A stretch of 64,000 nt of DNA. Origin: JBGSON01 sp041739085 (GTDB lineage Bacteria; Patescibacteriota; Gracilibacteria; CAIRYL01). Where the stretch lies: positions 16,712 through 80,711 of the forward strand of contig JBGSON010000032.1 in assembly GCA_041739085.1 (NCBI GenBank), in the 5' to 3' direction. Numbering within the stretch: the stretch's first letter is position 1; each line of letters begins with the position of its first letter. A program made the position numbers and the translations under genes. Under the pieces are notes generated by a model that made no database searches, was not told the origin of the DNA, and worked only from the letters and a program-made list of their open reading frames with translations. This document shows, piece by piece, positions 42,223-53,022 of the stretch.

Positions 42223-43260
42223 TCAGGAGAACGAAAGGAAAAGCTCTTCGAGAGAGAACCTCTTGTTCACATTTTTCCGTATCTTCTCACGAGCTTCATC
42301 CGTGCGGTCAACGAGGACGCAGAGGTCCTCGAAACTGAACGTATTGCCCAGCACCATGGATTTTCTGAATGCTTTCTCCCGGATGAGAGTCCTCAGAAAA
42401 TGAAGGAATCCATCAAGGAATTCATGGAGCTCTTTGTCCGATTCTCCGCGCGAAAGCGTATCTGCGAGAGCAAAAAGACGTCCAGTCTCCCCGTGCTGGA
42501 GATAATGGGCGAGATCCGTATAGAGGAGTTCCTGGGAATTGAGATAGCTGGGGTCTGCCAGGAACCGGACAAGTCTGCTCCTGCGCCCCTGCATAAGAGT
42601 GATGATCCGTTCTTTTTTCTCGTCAGGCAGACCGGGATCTGCTTCGTCCAGGGTCTTCTTGAGGAGAGAATTCGGAAGGAGTCCCATTTCGATGATCCTG
42701 ACCCGGGAGAGGACTGTGGAAAGGAGGCTGTCCTTATGGGTCGCCGTCATGAGGAAAATAGTTTTCTCCGGCGGCTCTTCGAGCGTTTTCAAAAAAGTGT
42801 TCATCGCTTCTTCTGTCATCCGCTCCATGTCCCGGATGATACAGATCTTGTATGGGGCATCCGTTTTTTGCCAGAGGGATCTCGTGAATTCAAAGACATC
42901 ATCGACACCGATCTGGTCGCTTCTTTTCTGGATCTTTTTCCGGTGCATCTGGTCAAAATTCGAATACTTCGCGAGCACATCAAAATCCTCCTCCTTGTCC
43001 TTGATCCAGAGGCGGTCTATGACGATGGCATTCGGATAGATATTTTTTTCAACGCGGAAACAGGAATCACAATTTCTGCAGATATTCTTTTCTTCGCACT
43101 GGAGGAGCTCTGCGAAAGTCTTCGCGAGCCGGAATTTCCCGATTTCCTTCGGTCCGCAGAAGAGGTATGCATGGCTCAGTGAGCGGTTTTCAAAATCCCG
43201 CTCGAGTCTGTCGATGATTTTCTCGTGGCCGATGATGCGCCAGGGGAATTTTATAAGGAT
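42223..43260 (-). CDS. holB: DNA polymerase III delta' subunit-like protein, start codon unclear
   Basis: The frame is open from a TAA at 43264-43266 and encodes ~345 residues of clamp-loader delta' type. It has FPWRIIGHEKIIDRLERDF, SHAYLFCGPKEIGKFRLAK with the non-functional P-loop typical of delta', and a zinc-knuckle Cys set (CEEKNICRNCDSC). Then IIRDMERMTEEAMNTFLKTLEE and SRVRIIEMG follow. Before this region there is no ATG, GTG or TTG: only ATC (43258-43260) or ATA (43252-43254) could begin it. The first GTG is at 42978, which would remove the conserved N-terminus. Either a rare start codon is used or a base error is present. Confidence 0.85.
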   Translation of the reverse strand: MLIKFPWRIIGHEKIIDRLERDFENRSLSHAYLFCGPKEIGKFRLAKTFAELLQCEEKNICRNCDSCFRVEKNIYPNAIVIDRLWIKDKEEDFDVLAKYSNFDQMHRKKIQKRSDQIGVDDVFEFTRSLWQKTDAPYKICIIRDMERMTEEAMNTFLKTLEEPPEKTIFLMTATHKDSLLSTVLSRVRIIEMGLLPNSLLKKTLDEADPGLPDEKKERIITLMQGRRSRLVRFLADPSYLNSQELLYTDLAHYLQHGETGRLFALADTLSRGESDKELHEFLDGFLHFLRTLIREKAFRKSMVLGNTFSFEDLCVLVDRTDEAREKIRKNVNKRFSLEELFLSFS

Positions 43261-43327
43261 GGATTATGAAAACGCCGCAATCTGCATCGTATCCGGAATA
43301 ACGGGAAAGGGGAATATGAGATAGCGC

Positions 43328-45883
43328 TTAGGGAAGGAGTTTCGGATTTTTCTTTTCTTCAGATTTCACGTCCGGCTCCTCTGTTTCATCCTGGAGGAGA
43401 GAAATACTGGAAACATGGTCGTTCTCATGAAGGCGCATGAGGATGACGCCCTGCGTCGCTCTTCCGATAGATGGGATCTCGTCTACCGAGAGGCGGATCG
43501 CCTGTCCGGATTTCGTGACCATGAGGATATCGCCATGGAAGATGGGACTTAAAATCTTTGCCCCGACCACTTTTCCGGTCTTCTTCGTGATATTTGAAGT
43601 CTTCACGCCGCCGCCGCCGCGCGCCTGGGATCGATACGCGCTTACTTTCGTCATCTTCCCGAGTCCGTTTTCCATGATGACGAGGAGCTCCGATTCTTCA
43701 TCGCCGTTCTTCACGACCGTCATTTCCACGACTTCATCCTCGGACTTCAGTCGGATCCCGCGGACTCCGGCTGCCGACCTCCCCATAGGCCTCGCGTCCT
43801 TCTCTTCGAACCGGATCCCTTTTCCGAGTTTCGTGACGATCATGATCTCGTCTCCCTCCCTGCATGACTTGACCCAACAGAGGGAATCATCATCCTTGAG
43901 GGAAAGCGCGATGATCCCCGCCCTCCGCACATTGTTAAAATATTCGACCAGTGTTTTCTTGATCCTGCCCTTCTTCGTGCACATGAAGAGATACGGTGAC
44001 TCCTTCTCCTTGAAGTTCAGGATGGAAGTCACGGTCTCTTCTTCCTGAAGCTGGAGGAAGTTCACGATGTTCTGTCCTTTTGCGGTACGAGATGATTCCG
44101 GGATCTCATATGCGGGAAGTTTGAAGACACGCCCCTTGCTCGTGAAGAAGAGGAGGTCGTCATGGTTATTTGCCGAGAGAACGATCTCCATCTCGTCTTC
44201 CGTCCTCCCCGCGGAACCCATGAGACCTTTTCCTCCGCGGCCCTGCGTCGTGTATGCAGTGGGAGAAAGACGTTTGATATATCCGTTGAGCGTGACGGTG
44301 ACAAGCATCCGGGCATTCGGGATCGTATCCTTCGCGTTGAATTTCCCGAGCGCCTGGGGAATGATCGCGGTTTTTCTCGGAACGGCGTATTTCTTTTTCA
44401 TCTCGAGGAGTTCGTCCTCCACGATCTTCAGTATCCTTTCCGGTTTCGAGAGAATGTCCTTGCATTCGGCGATGAATGCAAGCTTTTCCGTGAGTTCATC
44501 ATCAATCTTTTTCCGTTCGAGTCCGGCGAGCGTCTGGAGACGCATGGAGAGGATAGCATCCGCCTGGAGATCGGAGAACTTGAATTTTTTTATGAGGTTC
44601 GCCTTCGCGTCTTCCTTTGTGGCGCTTGCCCGGATGAGAGCAATGATCTCATCAATATGATCGAGAGCCTTTTTGAGGCCCTCCAGGATATGCGCTCTCT
44701 CTTCCGCGAGCCTCAGGTCATACGCTGTCCTTCTCTTCACGACTTCTTTCCGGTGTTCAAGGAATTCTTCGAGAAGACTTTTTAAGTCAAAAAGCCTCGG
44801 CTGCATCCCCCGGTCTCCAAGAGCGATGAAATTGCACCCGAATGTCGTCTGAAGCGGTGTGAGTTTGAAGATCTGATTGAGGACCTTGTTCGGAAACGCA
44901 TCCTTTTTGAGATCAATGACGACCCGGATGCCCTCACGGTTCGATTCATCAGAGATATCCGATATCCCGACGATGACTTTGTCCCGGACGAGATCGGCGA
45001 TCTTTTCCACAAGGCTCGCTTTGTTCACCTGGTAAGGGAGCTCGCTCACGACGATCTGGTATCTTCCCTTCTGCTCCATGATCTCTGCCTTTCCCCTCAT
45101 GACGATCCCGCCCCTTCCGGAGACGTATGCCTGACGGATCGCGTTTGTGTCATAGATGGTCCCCTCGGTGGGAAAATCCGGCCCTTTGATGTATTCCATG
45201 AGGTCATCAATGCTGCACTCAGGATTTTCCGAGAGATGAATGATCCCGTCGATGAGTTCCCCGAGATTATGGGGGGGGATATTCGTCGCCATTCCTACCG
45301 CAATCCCCATTGTTCCATTCAGGAGGAGATTCGGGATCTTCGCGGGGAGAACGGATGGCTCTTTGAGCGATCCGTCGTAATTATCGCGGAAGCTGATGGT
45401 GTCTTTTTCCAGATCCCCGAGCATTTCATCGGTGACCGTCTCCATCTTTACCTCCGTGTACCGCATCGCCGCAGGCGGGTCTCCGTCAATCGATCCGAAG
45501 TTCCCCTGTCCCCTGACGAGAGGATGGTTCATGGAGAAATCCTGCGCCATCCTCACCATGGAATCATAGACGGCGGAATCGCCGTGCGGATGGTACTTCC
45601 CGATGACTTCTCCCACCACGCGTGCAGATTTTACAAACCGTGATCGGTGGGTCACCCCGAGCTTGTGCATCGCATAGAGAATCCTCCGGTGCACCGGTTT
45701 CAGTCCATCGCGGATATCGGGAAGGGCTCTGGAAACGATGACGCTCATCGCGTAATCGATATAGCTCTCTTCCATTTCCGTGACGATCTCGCGGTCGGGG
45801 TTATTTGGGGTAAGGGTGTTCAGCGGAAGATTCTCTCCTTCTCCTCCTTTCCCGGAAGCTGGATTCTCGCTCATATGAGTCAC
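43328..45883 (-). CDS. gyrA: DNA gyrase subunit A
   Basis: GyrA is the DNA-cutting subunit of gyrase, which introduces negative supercoils with GyrB and ATP. The 851-residue product has the N-terminal YIDYAMSVIVSRALPDIRDGLKPVHRRIL, catalytic Tyr ~141 in PPAAMRYTEVKM, and a coiled-coil tower. The GyrA box is QGRGGKG (about 546) and beta-pinwheel repeats run through the C-terminal 300 residues. The box favours GyrA over ParC. The quinolone-region sequence HPHGDSAVYDSMVRMAQDF is normal. gyrB is not in the window. Confidence 0.97.
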   Translation of the reverse strand: MTHMSENPASGKGGEGENLPLNTLTPNNPDREIVTEMEESYIDYAMSVIVSRALPDIRDGLKPVHRRILYAMHKLGVTHRSRFVKSARVVGEVIGKYHPHGDSAVYDSMVRMAQDFSMNHPLVRGQGNFGSIDGDPPAAMRYTEVKMETVTDEMLGDLEKDTISFRDNYDGSLKEPSVLPAKIPNLLLNGTMGIAVGMATNIPPHNLGELIDGIIHLSENPECSIDDLMEYIKGPDFPTEGTIYDTNAIRQAYVSGRGGIVMRGKAEIMEQKGRYQIVVSELPYQVNKASLVEKIADLVRDKVIVGISDISDESNREGIRVVIDLKKDAFPNKVLNQIFKLTPLQTTFGCNFIALGDRGMQPRLFDLKSLLEEFLEHRKEVVKRRTAYDLRLAEERAHILEGLKKALDHIDEIIALIRASATKEDAKANLIKKFKFSDLQADAILSMRLQTLAGLERKKIDDELTEKLAFIAECKDILSKPERILKIVEDELLEMKKKYAVPRKTAIIPQALGKFNAKDTIPNARMLVTVTLNGYIKRLSPTAYTTQGRGGKGLMGSAGRTEDEMEIVLSANNHDDLLFFTSKGRVFKLPAYEIPESSRTAKGQNIVNFLQLQEEETVTSILNFKEKESPYLFMCTKKGRIKKTLVEYFNNVRRAGIIALSLKDDDSLCWVKSCREGDEIMIVTKLGKGIRFEEKDARPMGRSAAGVRGIRLKSEDEVVEMTVVKNGDEESELLVIMENGLGKMTKVSAYRSQARGGGGVKTSNITKKTGKVVGAKILSPIFHGDILMVTKSGQAIRLSVDEIPSIGRATQGVILMRLHENDHVSSISLLQDETEEPDVKSEEKKNPKLLP

Positions 45884-45944
45884 GAACGGATAAATAGCGT
45901 TGCTACTCTAGCAGAAAGAGGGAGGGTGAGCAAGGAAAGCTGGA

Positions 45945-45990
45945 GAGTGGGTCAGTGTTCAGGCAGGCAAGCGTACAAGCACGAAGAACA
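45945..45990. repeat. short tandem repeats upstream of gyrA
   Basis: GTGGGTCAGTGTTCAGGCAG and GCAAGCGTACAAGCACG units, related to the GCAAGTGTTCAAGC family at other gene ends. The gap 45884-46136 holds nothing else that I can identify. Confidence 0.5.
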
Positions 45991-46136
45991 GCAGGACTTC
46001 ACACGCTCTCACTGGCCATTTTTTTCTCATATTTTTCCTGGGGGAACTCATGATTCTTCATCGCGGATTCCATCTTTTCTTTTCAAAAAAGAAAAATTTT
46101 GCAAGGATATGAGTGGAAGCTAAAATTTTAAAAACC

Positions 46137-47429
46137 ATGCCAAAGATCGCCGTCCTGACATTCCCCGGAAATAACTGCGAAATGGAAACAAGGCGGGCGA
46201 TCATGGAAAGCGGACTTTCCGCAGATATCGTGCTTTGGAACTCACCCCCGTCCCTTCTCAGGGAATATGATGGTATCGTGATCCCCGGAGGATTTTCTTT
46301 TGAAGACCGCGGACGATCGGGCGTGGTGGCGGCGGCGGAACCGATCATGGACACCGTGCGGGAAATGGCCGCCGAAGGAAAGCCGGTCCTCGGTATCTGC
46401 AACGGAGCACAGATCCTCGTCGAGAGCGGACTTGTCCCCGGATTCACGCCGGGAAAAGTGGAGATGGCGCTCGCGAGGAATGAACGGGTGAAAGACGGTG
46501 AGATCCTCGGGACGGGATACTATCACAACTGGATCCATATCCGGCCGACGGGAAGAAAGACACCGTTTTCACTTTTTCAGGAGAGTATCTCGCTTCCCAT
46601 CGCTCATGGCGAAGGTCGTTTCTTCACTGATCCCCGAATTGAGGATCATATTGAAAAGAATCATCAGATCGTATTCCAGTACTGCCGGGAGGATGGGAAG
46701 GTCGTATCCGGTTTTCCCGTCAACCCGAACGGAGCATTTTCGAACGCCGCAGGCATATGCAACGCCCAGGGAAATGTTCTCGCGCTCATGCCTCATCCCG
46801 AAAGAAGTCCCCATGGACATGTTGTTTTCGACTCGCTTACCAGATACTTGAAGTCCCCGCAGATCCTCGTGAAAAAGAAAGTCGCGATTTCCGATCTGGA
46901 AAGAGAGCACGTGGAAAAGTACAAACCGTGTCATATTGAACTTTTTGTCCGGCTGAAGATCACCGATAATGCGGAAAAAACACTAGAGCGCGTCGCGAGA
47001 AAAAAATGGGGATCACCAGTGTCCACTGAGCGTTTCACTTTCTGGGGGATCAATGTCGCGAAGGGCGTGGCAGGTGCTGATTTCCGCCCTCTTGCGGAAT
47101 CCATCATCCGGTCGGGAGAGCTCCTCAATGACCACAAAGAGAGGGTTTCTGTGAGGATAGGGGGTCATTGGTTCTCATTCGATAAGAACACGGGACTCCG
47201 CGAATGTCTCCCTCCAGAATGGGAGACCCCGTTCCTTTCGTTCGAAAGGAAAGATATTATCGGCGAATCTTTTCATCATAAGATCAGGAAACATGTGAAA
47301 GGGGCCGACATTTCATCCGTTTCCCATGGCATTTTCTGGAATGTGACAGGAGTTTCATTCCAGGATGCTGCGAACGATACGCTCTTCGCAAATCCCTATT
47401 CCGAGTATCTCGTTCCCGTAAACAGATAG
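46137..47429 (+). CDS. purQ: phosphoribosylformylglycinamidine synthase subunit PurQ with C-terminal extension
   Basis: The first ~250 residues are a PurQ-type glutamine amidotransferase: MPKIAVLTFPGNNCEMETRRAI, GGFSFEDRGRSGVVAA, the nucleophile Cys in VLGICNGAQIL (about 86), and the catalytic His/Glu in LMPHPERSPHGH. PurQ supplies ammonia to PurL in purine synthesis. The remaining ~180 residues are extra. They include KPCHIELFVRLKITDNAEKTLE and end NDTLFANPYSEYLVPV, which look like the two ends of PurS, so a PurQ-PurS fusion is possible. No purL is in the window. Long upstream gap and divergent gyrA suggest its own promoter. Confidence 0.88.
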   Translation: MPKIAVLTFPGNNCEMETRRAIMESGLSADIVLWNSPPSLLREYDGIVIPGGFSFEDRGRSGVVAAAEPIMDTVREMAAEGKPVLGICNGAQILVESGLVPGFTPGKVEMALARNERVKDGEILGTGYYHNWIHIRPTGRKTPFSLFQESISLPIAHGEGRFFTDPRIEDHIEKNHQIVFQYCREDGKVVSGFPVNPNGAFSNAAGICNAQGNVLALMPHPERSPHGHVVFDSLTRYLKSPQILVKKKVAISDLEREHVEKYKPCHIELFVRLKITDNAEKTLERVARKKWGSPVSTERFTFWGINVAKGVAGADFRPLAESIIRSGELLNDHKERVSVRIGGHWFSFDKNTGLRECLPPEWETPFLSFERKDIIGESFHHKIRKHVKGADISSVSHGIFWNVTGVSFQDAANDTLFANPYSEYLVPVNR

Positions 47430-47628
47430 TCAGATTCTTTTGACTCCATTCCCGAGAAACCCATGCGGAGAGCTGTATTGACGGAGGACCGCATTCTTAT
47501 TGGCTTGAGGATTGATTTTTTACGCCGTTTATGAAAGCGAGATGAATAAAAAAACATAATCTATTGCTGAAAAACACGCTTCTGTAAATAATCTGTCGTT
47601 CCATTCCGTTGCATCAGAAAAAATCATC

Positions 47629-48756
47629 ATGCCCCTCCGGTACGGAGATTTTCAAGAAGTCATTGTGCGGCATTTCGAGTGCGATCAAGTGGATGACACT
47701 GGAGATTCTGCATCGAAGCTCTATAATGCATATCTCCAGGGTGAGTTCGACGGGATGGACGAACGGGAGATAGAAGAGACGATACTTTCCATGATCCATG
47801 GTCTCCGCACTCGGGCAGGATGCGCGATCCCGGGAGAGATTGCGGCTGGCGCAGATGACGAGGCACAGATTCTTACAAGATCTCTTCGCGAAAAGATCCT
47901 TGAAGAGACTAAGCAGATTCGAGATGCGATCGAATCTCGGAGATTTTTCGTGCTTTATCAGCCGATCTTCACCTTCCCCCCCGCGGCACGTCAGGGAGAA
48001 GAGCGGTGGCAAAGTCAGGGAGAGGAGCCGTGGCATCCTGTCATGGTTGAAGCCCTCGGGAGACTCGCGGATGATGTCGATATGTCTGCGTTCCGTATGT
48101 GCACGTTTCTTCATCGGAAACAAAGACTCGGGGAGTATACCCAGATCATTCTTCCTCAGGCGCTCGACGCTCTGCAGAACTCGCGAAACGGGGCAAGTCT
48201 TTCCGTCAACATCACGGAACAAGACCTCCTTTTCACCATGGACGGAAAAGATTTTGCAGATCTCGTATGTGAAGCGGTTCAGATGAGAGGGCTCCTCCCC
48301 AGAAAGGTGGTATTTGAGCTTCTCGAATGGTCAGAGAGGATCACCCAAGACCCGAAATGTGCTCAGATGATGAGGAAGCTTCAGAGGAATAAACATCGGC
48401 TCGCGATCGACGATGTCGGAAGTGATGCTGATTTTAAAAAGATAGAGGAGCTTCTTCGCCAGGGAGTTCCGATGGATATCGTGAAAATCGACCGGCAGGT
48501 GCTCCAGGATTACATTGTCTCCGGAGATGAGTCATTCTTCCGGAGGATTATGGAGATCGGACATGTCATGGAGTTTCTCGGGACTGAAACGATGATCATC
48601 GCTCAGGGGATAGAAGACAGAGCGTCATTTTTCCAGATCCTTGATCTCCATAGGAAATTCCGGGAAGAGGGACTCCCCGGGTTTCATGGTTTTCAGGGCT
48701 ACTATCTCCAGAAGCCCGGGCCACATTTCTTACAGGATAGGCATTTTCCCAACTGA
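47629..48756 (+). CDS. EAL-domain protein (cyclic di-GMP phosphodiesterase family)
   Basis: A 375-residue cytoplasmic protein: an ~95-residue helical N-terminal region of unknown fold, then an EAL domain. Recognisable sites are VEALGRL (Glu ~140, the EALxR position), VNIT (Asn), FELLEW (Glu ~229), IDDVGSD (Asp pair ~261), KIDRQ (Lys ~285), QGIEDR (Glu ~327) and GFQGYYLQKP. Most metal and substrate residues of active EAL enzymes are present, although DDFGTG reads DDVGSD. EAL enzymes hydrolyse c-di-GMP. No GGDEF partner lies here. Its 3' end overlaps convergent pyrD by 27 bases. Confidence 0.82.
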   Translation: MPLRYGDFQEVIVRHFECDQVDDTGDSASKLYNAYLQGEFDGMDEREIEETILSMIHGLRTRAGCAIPGEIAAGADDEAQILTRSLREKILEETKQIRDAIESRRFFVLYQPIFTFPPAARQGEERWQSQGEEPWHPVMVEALGRLADDVDMSAFRMCTFLHRKQRLGEYTQIILPQALDALQNSRNGASLSVNITEQDLLFTMDGKDFADLVCEAVQMRGLLPRKVVFELLEWSERITQDPKCAQMMRKLQRNKHRLAIDDVGSDADFKKIEELLRQGVPMDIVKIDRQVLQDYIVSGDESFFRRIMEIGHVMEFLGTETMIIAQGIEDRASFFQILDLHRKFREEGLPGFHGFQGYYLQKPGPHFLQDRHFPN

Positions 48757-49659
48757 TCCCCGGATGTCTGTGAGAGAACGGACGTTATTCTCCTCCATCC
48801 ATTCCTCCATTTCCTCTGTCATTTTCCGGAATCCGGAGACATCCCGGTAGTAGATCATGGAACCCACACCGACGAGTGTCGCCCCGGCCATGATCATTTC
48901 TAATGCATCGAGCCCGGTAGTAACCCCGCCGGTCCCGATGATGGGGATCTTCACTGCGCGGGAAATATCATAAACGGCTTTCAGGGCAATGGGAAAAAGA
49001 GCAGGGCCGGAAACACCGCCGGTTTTGTTCGCCAGCACTGGTGTTCTGAGGCCGAGGTGGATCCTCATCCCGGAGAGAGTGTTCACGGCGGTGATCCCGT
49101 CCGCTCCCGCGTCCTCACAGGATTTTGCGATGGAGGCGATATTGGGAACGTTCGGGGAAAGTTTTACGACGACCGGGATTTTTCCGCTCACCTTCTTCAC
49201 TATCCTGGTCACTTCCGCAGCATCAAGAATGTCACAGGCAAAAGGTTTTCCGAGTTCATCTTCGACATTCGGACAGGAAATATTGACCTCGATGATATCC
49301 GGAGAGAGAGAAACGATTGCTTCGGCGACGAGACCGAAATCCGATTTTTTCCCCGCCACGATATTCGCGATGAGCGGTGCCTTTCTTTCAGGAAGATACG
49401 CCCCGAGCTCTTCTTTCGCCTTCTCGACGCCGGCATCCGAGAGACCGACCGCGTTCAGGAAATAATGAGGATATCCGACCATCGTCGGATTCGGATGACC
49501 GGGATGAGGGTTCAGCCATATGCTTTTCGTGGTGATCCCCCCCGCGCCGGCTTTTACCGTGTTATGAAAAGAATCTCCAGTCACTCCGAGGACCCCGCTC
49601 GCGAGGACAAGAGGGTTTTGAAAATGGACTCCGCAGAAGGTTGTTGACAGGTCAGGCAT
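48730..49659 (-). CDS. pyrD: dihydroorotate dehydrogenase, class 1B type
   Basis: PyrD oxidises dihydroorotate to orotate in pyrimidine synthesis using FMN. The 309-residue product has LVLASGVLGVTGDSFHNTVKAGAGGITTKSIW split over residues 16-47, the catalytic Cys in VNISCPNVEDELGK (about 135), VVVKLSPNVPNI and IPIIGTGGVTTGLDALEMIMAGATLVGVG. The Cys base and length point to class 1B, which works with the iron-sulfur subunit PyrK, but no pyrK is seen nearby. It overlaps the EAL gene at the 3' end, and recF is 63 bases upstream. Confidence 0.94.
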   Translation of the reverse strand: MPDLSTTFCGVHFQNPLVLASGVLGVTGDSFHNTVKAGAGGITTKSIWLNPHPGHPNPTMVGYPHYFLNAVGLSDAGVEKAKEELGAYLPERKAPLIANIVAGKKSDFGLVAEAIVSLSPDIIEVNISCPNVEDELGKPFACDILDAAEVTRIVKKVSGKIPVVVKLSPNVPNIASIAKSCEDAGADGITAVNTLSGMRIHLGLRTPVLANKTGGVSGPALFPIALKAVYDISRAVKIPIIGTGGVTTGLDALEMIMAGATLVGVGSMIYYRDVSGFRKMTEEMEEWMEENNVRSLTDIRGSVGKMPIL

Positions 49660-49722
49660 AGAGAGTTCTCTCTCATGAAATATGGCGCTTCGGGATCAGT
49701 ATGAGTGAAAAAAACTCATTTC

Positions 49723-50844
49723 TCAACTCCTCTTTTTTTGGACGGGAGAAGATCGTATTTCCCGGATCTTCCCTTTGTTCACGGAAAAAATCCGGCGGAG
49801 GAGTCCTCCTTCCGGCACATGAGTTCCCGTCAGGAATATCTGGCTTTTTTGGAGCAGATCCATGAGCGCTCCCGAACGGTCTTCATCGAGTTCGGAAAAA
49901 ACATCATCGAGAAGAAGAACAGGATTTTTCCCCGTTTTCCCGGTGATAAACTCGCGCTCAGAAAGCTTCAGAGCGATCATTGCAGTGCGGACTTCTCCCC
50001 TGGATGCCGTTTCAGAGAGAGGCTTTCCTCTGCAGAGGATCTCAAAATCGTCACGGTGGGGACCCTTCTGAGTCGAGCCTAGCCGGACATCGTTCTGAAA
50101 ACTCCTCCCGAGAAGCGATGCGAAATCTTCCGGCGGAGGGATTGAAGGGAGGTACCGGATCTCCACGGATTCCTTTTTCCGGGAGAGGGCATGATAAAAG
50201 CGGGGAAAGCGCGGGGCGACAGAAGAGAAGAACTCTTTTCTCTTCTCCATGATGATCTCTCCGTTCTTCACGAGAGCGGTGTCCCAGAAATGAAATTCTT
50301 CGGGACGGACTTTGTTTGCTCCACATTCGATGAGGAGGCGGTTCCGTTGTTTCAAAACCCTCTCATATTCGAGGAGTGCTTTGAGATACTCCGGGATGAG
50401 CGGTGAGAGGACCTGGGAGAGATAATTCCGCCGCATTTTCGGGGGAGCGGAGGTGAGCACCATGTCCTCAGGGGAGAAGAGAACAGCAGCAAAGCCTTTT
50501 GTCCTGAGATACTCTGTCGCCGTGAATTCAACATCATTCCGGAAAAACACAGTACGGCCTCCGGGAACGGGACCCAGTTCCCAGAATATACGGAGTGTCT
50601 CTTCGCTCCCGTCTTCGGCTTTCGCTGCGCCGGTGATCGTTGCATGCGGAGATCCTTCCTGTACGAATACTTCTTTCTCCCGGCTTCGGAACGGGCGCGA
50701 AAGAGAGAGCGCGGAGACTGCTTCGAGGAGATTCGTTTTCCCCTGCCCGTTTTTCCCGAGAAAAACATTGATCCCCGGAGAGAAATGGAGATCTGTTTTT
50801 CGTATATTCCGGAAATGCTCTATGGTGAGTCCTGAAAGTTCCAT
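49723..50844 (-). CDS. recF: DNA replication and repair protein RecF
   Basis: RecF is an SMC-like ATPase that helps load RecA at gaps. The 373-residue product starts MELSGLTIEHFRNIRKTDLHF and has Walker A GKNGQGKTNLLEA (about 31-43). AVLFSPEDMVLTSAPPKMRRNYL follows, then the ABC signature region ASRGEVRTAMIALKLSE and Walker B VLLLDDVFSELDEDR (about 319-333), followed by QIFLTGTH. All core motifs are present. It is divergent from the small membrane protein and guaA. Confidence 0.95.
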   Translation of the reverse strand: MELSGLTIEHFRNIRKTDLHFSPGINVFLGKNGQGKTNLLEAVSALSLSRPFRSREKEVFVQEGSPHATITGAAKAEDGSEETLRIFWELGPVPGGRTVFFRNDVEFTATEYLRTKGFAAVLFSPEDMVLTSAPPKMRRNYLSQVLSPLIPEYLKALLEYERVLKQRNRLLIECGANKVRPEEFHFWDTALVKNGEIIMEKRKEFFSSVAPRFPRFYHALSRKKESVEIRYLPSIPPPEDFASLLGRSFQNDVRLGSTQKGPHRDDFEILCRGKPLSETASRGEVRTAMIALKLSEREFITGKTGKNPVLLLDDVFSELDEDRSGALMDLLQKSQIFLTGTHVPEGGLLRRIFSVNKGKIREIRSSPVQKKRS

Positions 50845-50977
50845 TGGGATGAGAGGGGGACGTTCTTTACTCTACATGGTTTTCCTCGTCCGGTCATCGA
50901 CTTTTCTTCCGGAAAATGAACTCTTGCTTTTTTCCTGCTTCCACGAAAAAATATGAACAGAAAAAGCCCCGCAAATT

Positions 50978-51201
50978 ATGCTCTGGATGTGGATATCATA
51001 CGGCTTTATCATTCTCGTTTCCTATCTCTTCTTCCTCGTTGTCTATTTCCGTGCCCGTCATCACTACGGGAAATATCCTCTCTCGAACTCCGCAAAACAT
51101 ACAACATACGGGTTCCGTCCGAAGAAATGGGTTTTCCCCCTGTACTTCATCCTCCTCACGGCCGTCACGATTTTCTTCGGAGTCTTCCTCTATTTCTTCA
51201 C

Positions 51202-51205
<4 letters not shown>
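50978..51205 (+). CDS. small two-helix membrane protein, hypothetical
   Basis: A 75-residue product with two membrane helices (about 4-25 and 52-73) separated by a short basic loop containing ARHHYGKYPLSNSAKHTTYG and FRPKKW. Its TGA overlaps the guaA start (ATGA), a sign of coupled translation and of a real gene. I do not recognise the family. It could be a small membrane anchor or accessory protein, but nothing links it to GMP synthesis except position. Confidence 0.7.
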
Positions 51206-52788
<1,583 letters not shown>

Positions 52789-53022
52789 AGGGTCTGGCAG
52801 TTCCCGGTAGTACTCTGCCCGGTCATGTGTGACGGGAACGGAGAGTCGATCATTCTACGGCCCATCGAAAGCCAGGAGGCCATGACCGCATCCTTTTCGA
52901 GGATACCGGAGGCTATTGTCCGTCTCATGACAAAGAAAATATTGGAAGCGACAAAAGGGAAAGTGTCCGCGGTGTTTTACGACATCACGAATAAACCGCC
53001 GGGAACGATTGAATGGGAATAG
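52789..53022 (+). pseudogene. guaA: C-terminal segment of GMP synthase beyond the in-frame TAG
   Basis: In the same frame as guaA and directly after its TAG, this stretch reads RVWQFPVVLCPVMCDGNGES, then ILRPIESQEAMTASFSRIP and ends VFYDITNKPPGTIEWE, the standard GuaA C-terminus, with a normal TAG-independent end (TAG at 52786 is the only interruption; the final stop is TAG at 53020-53022). It could be reached by readthrough or translated separately from ATG 52825, though no ribosome site is visible. Otherwise the gene carries a recent nonsense change or a sequencing error. Confidence 0.85.
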
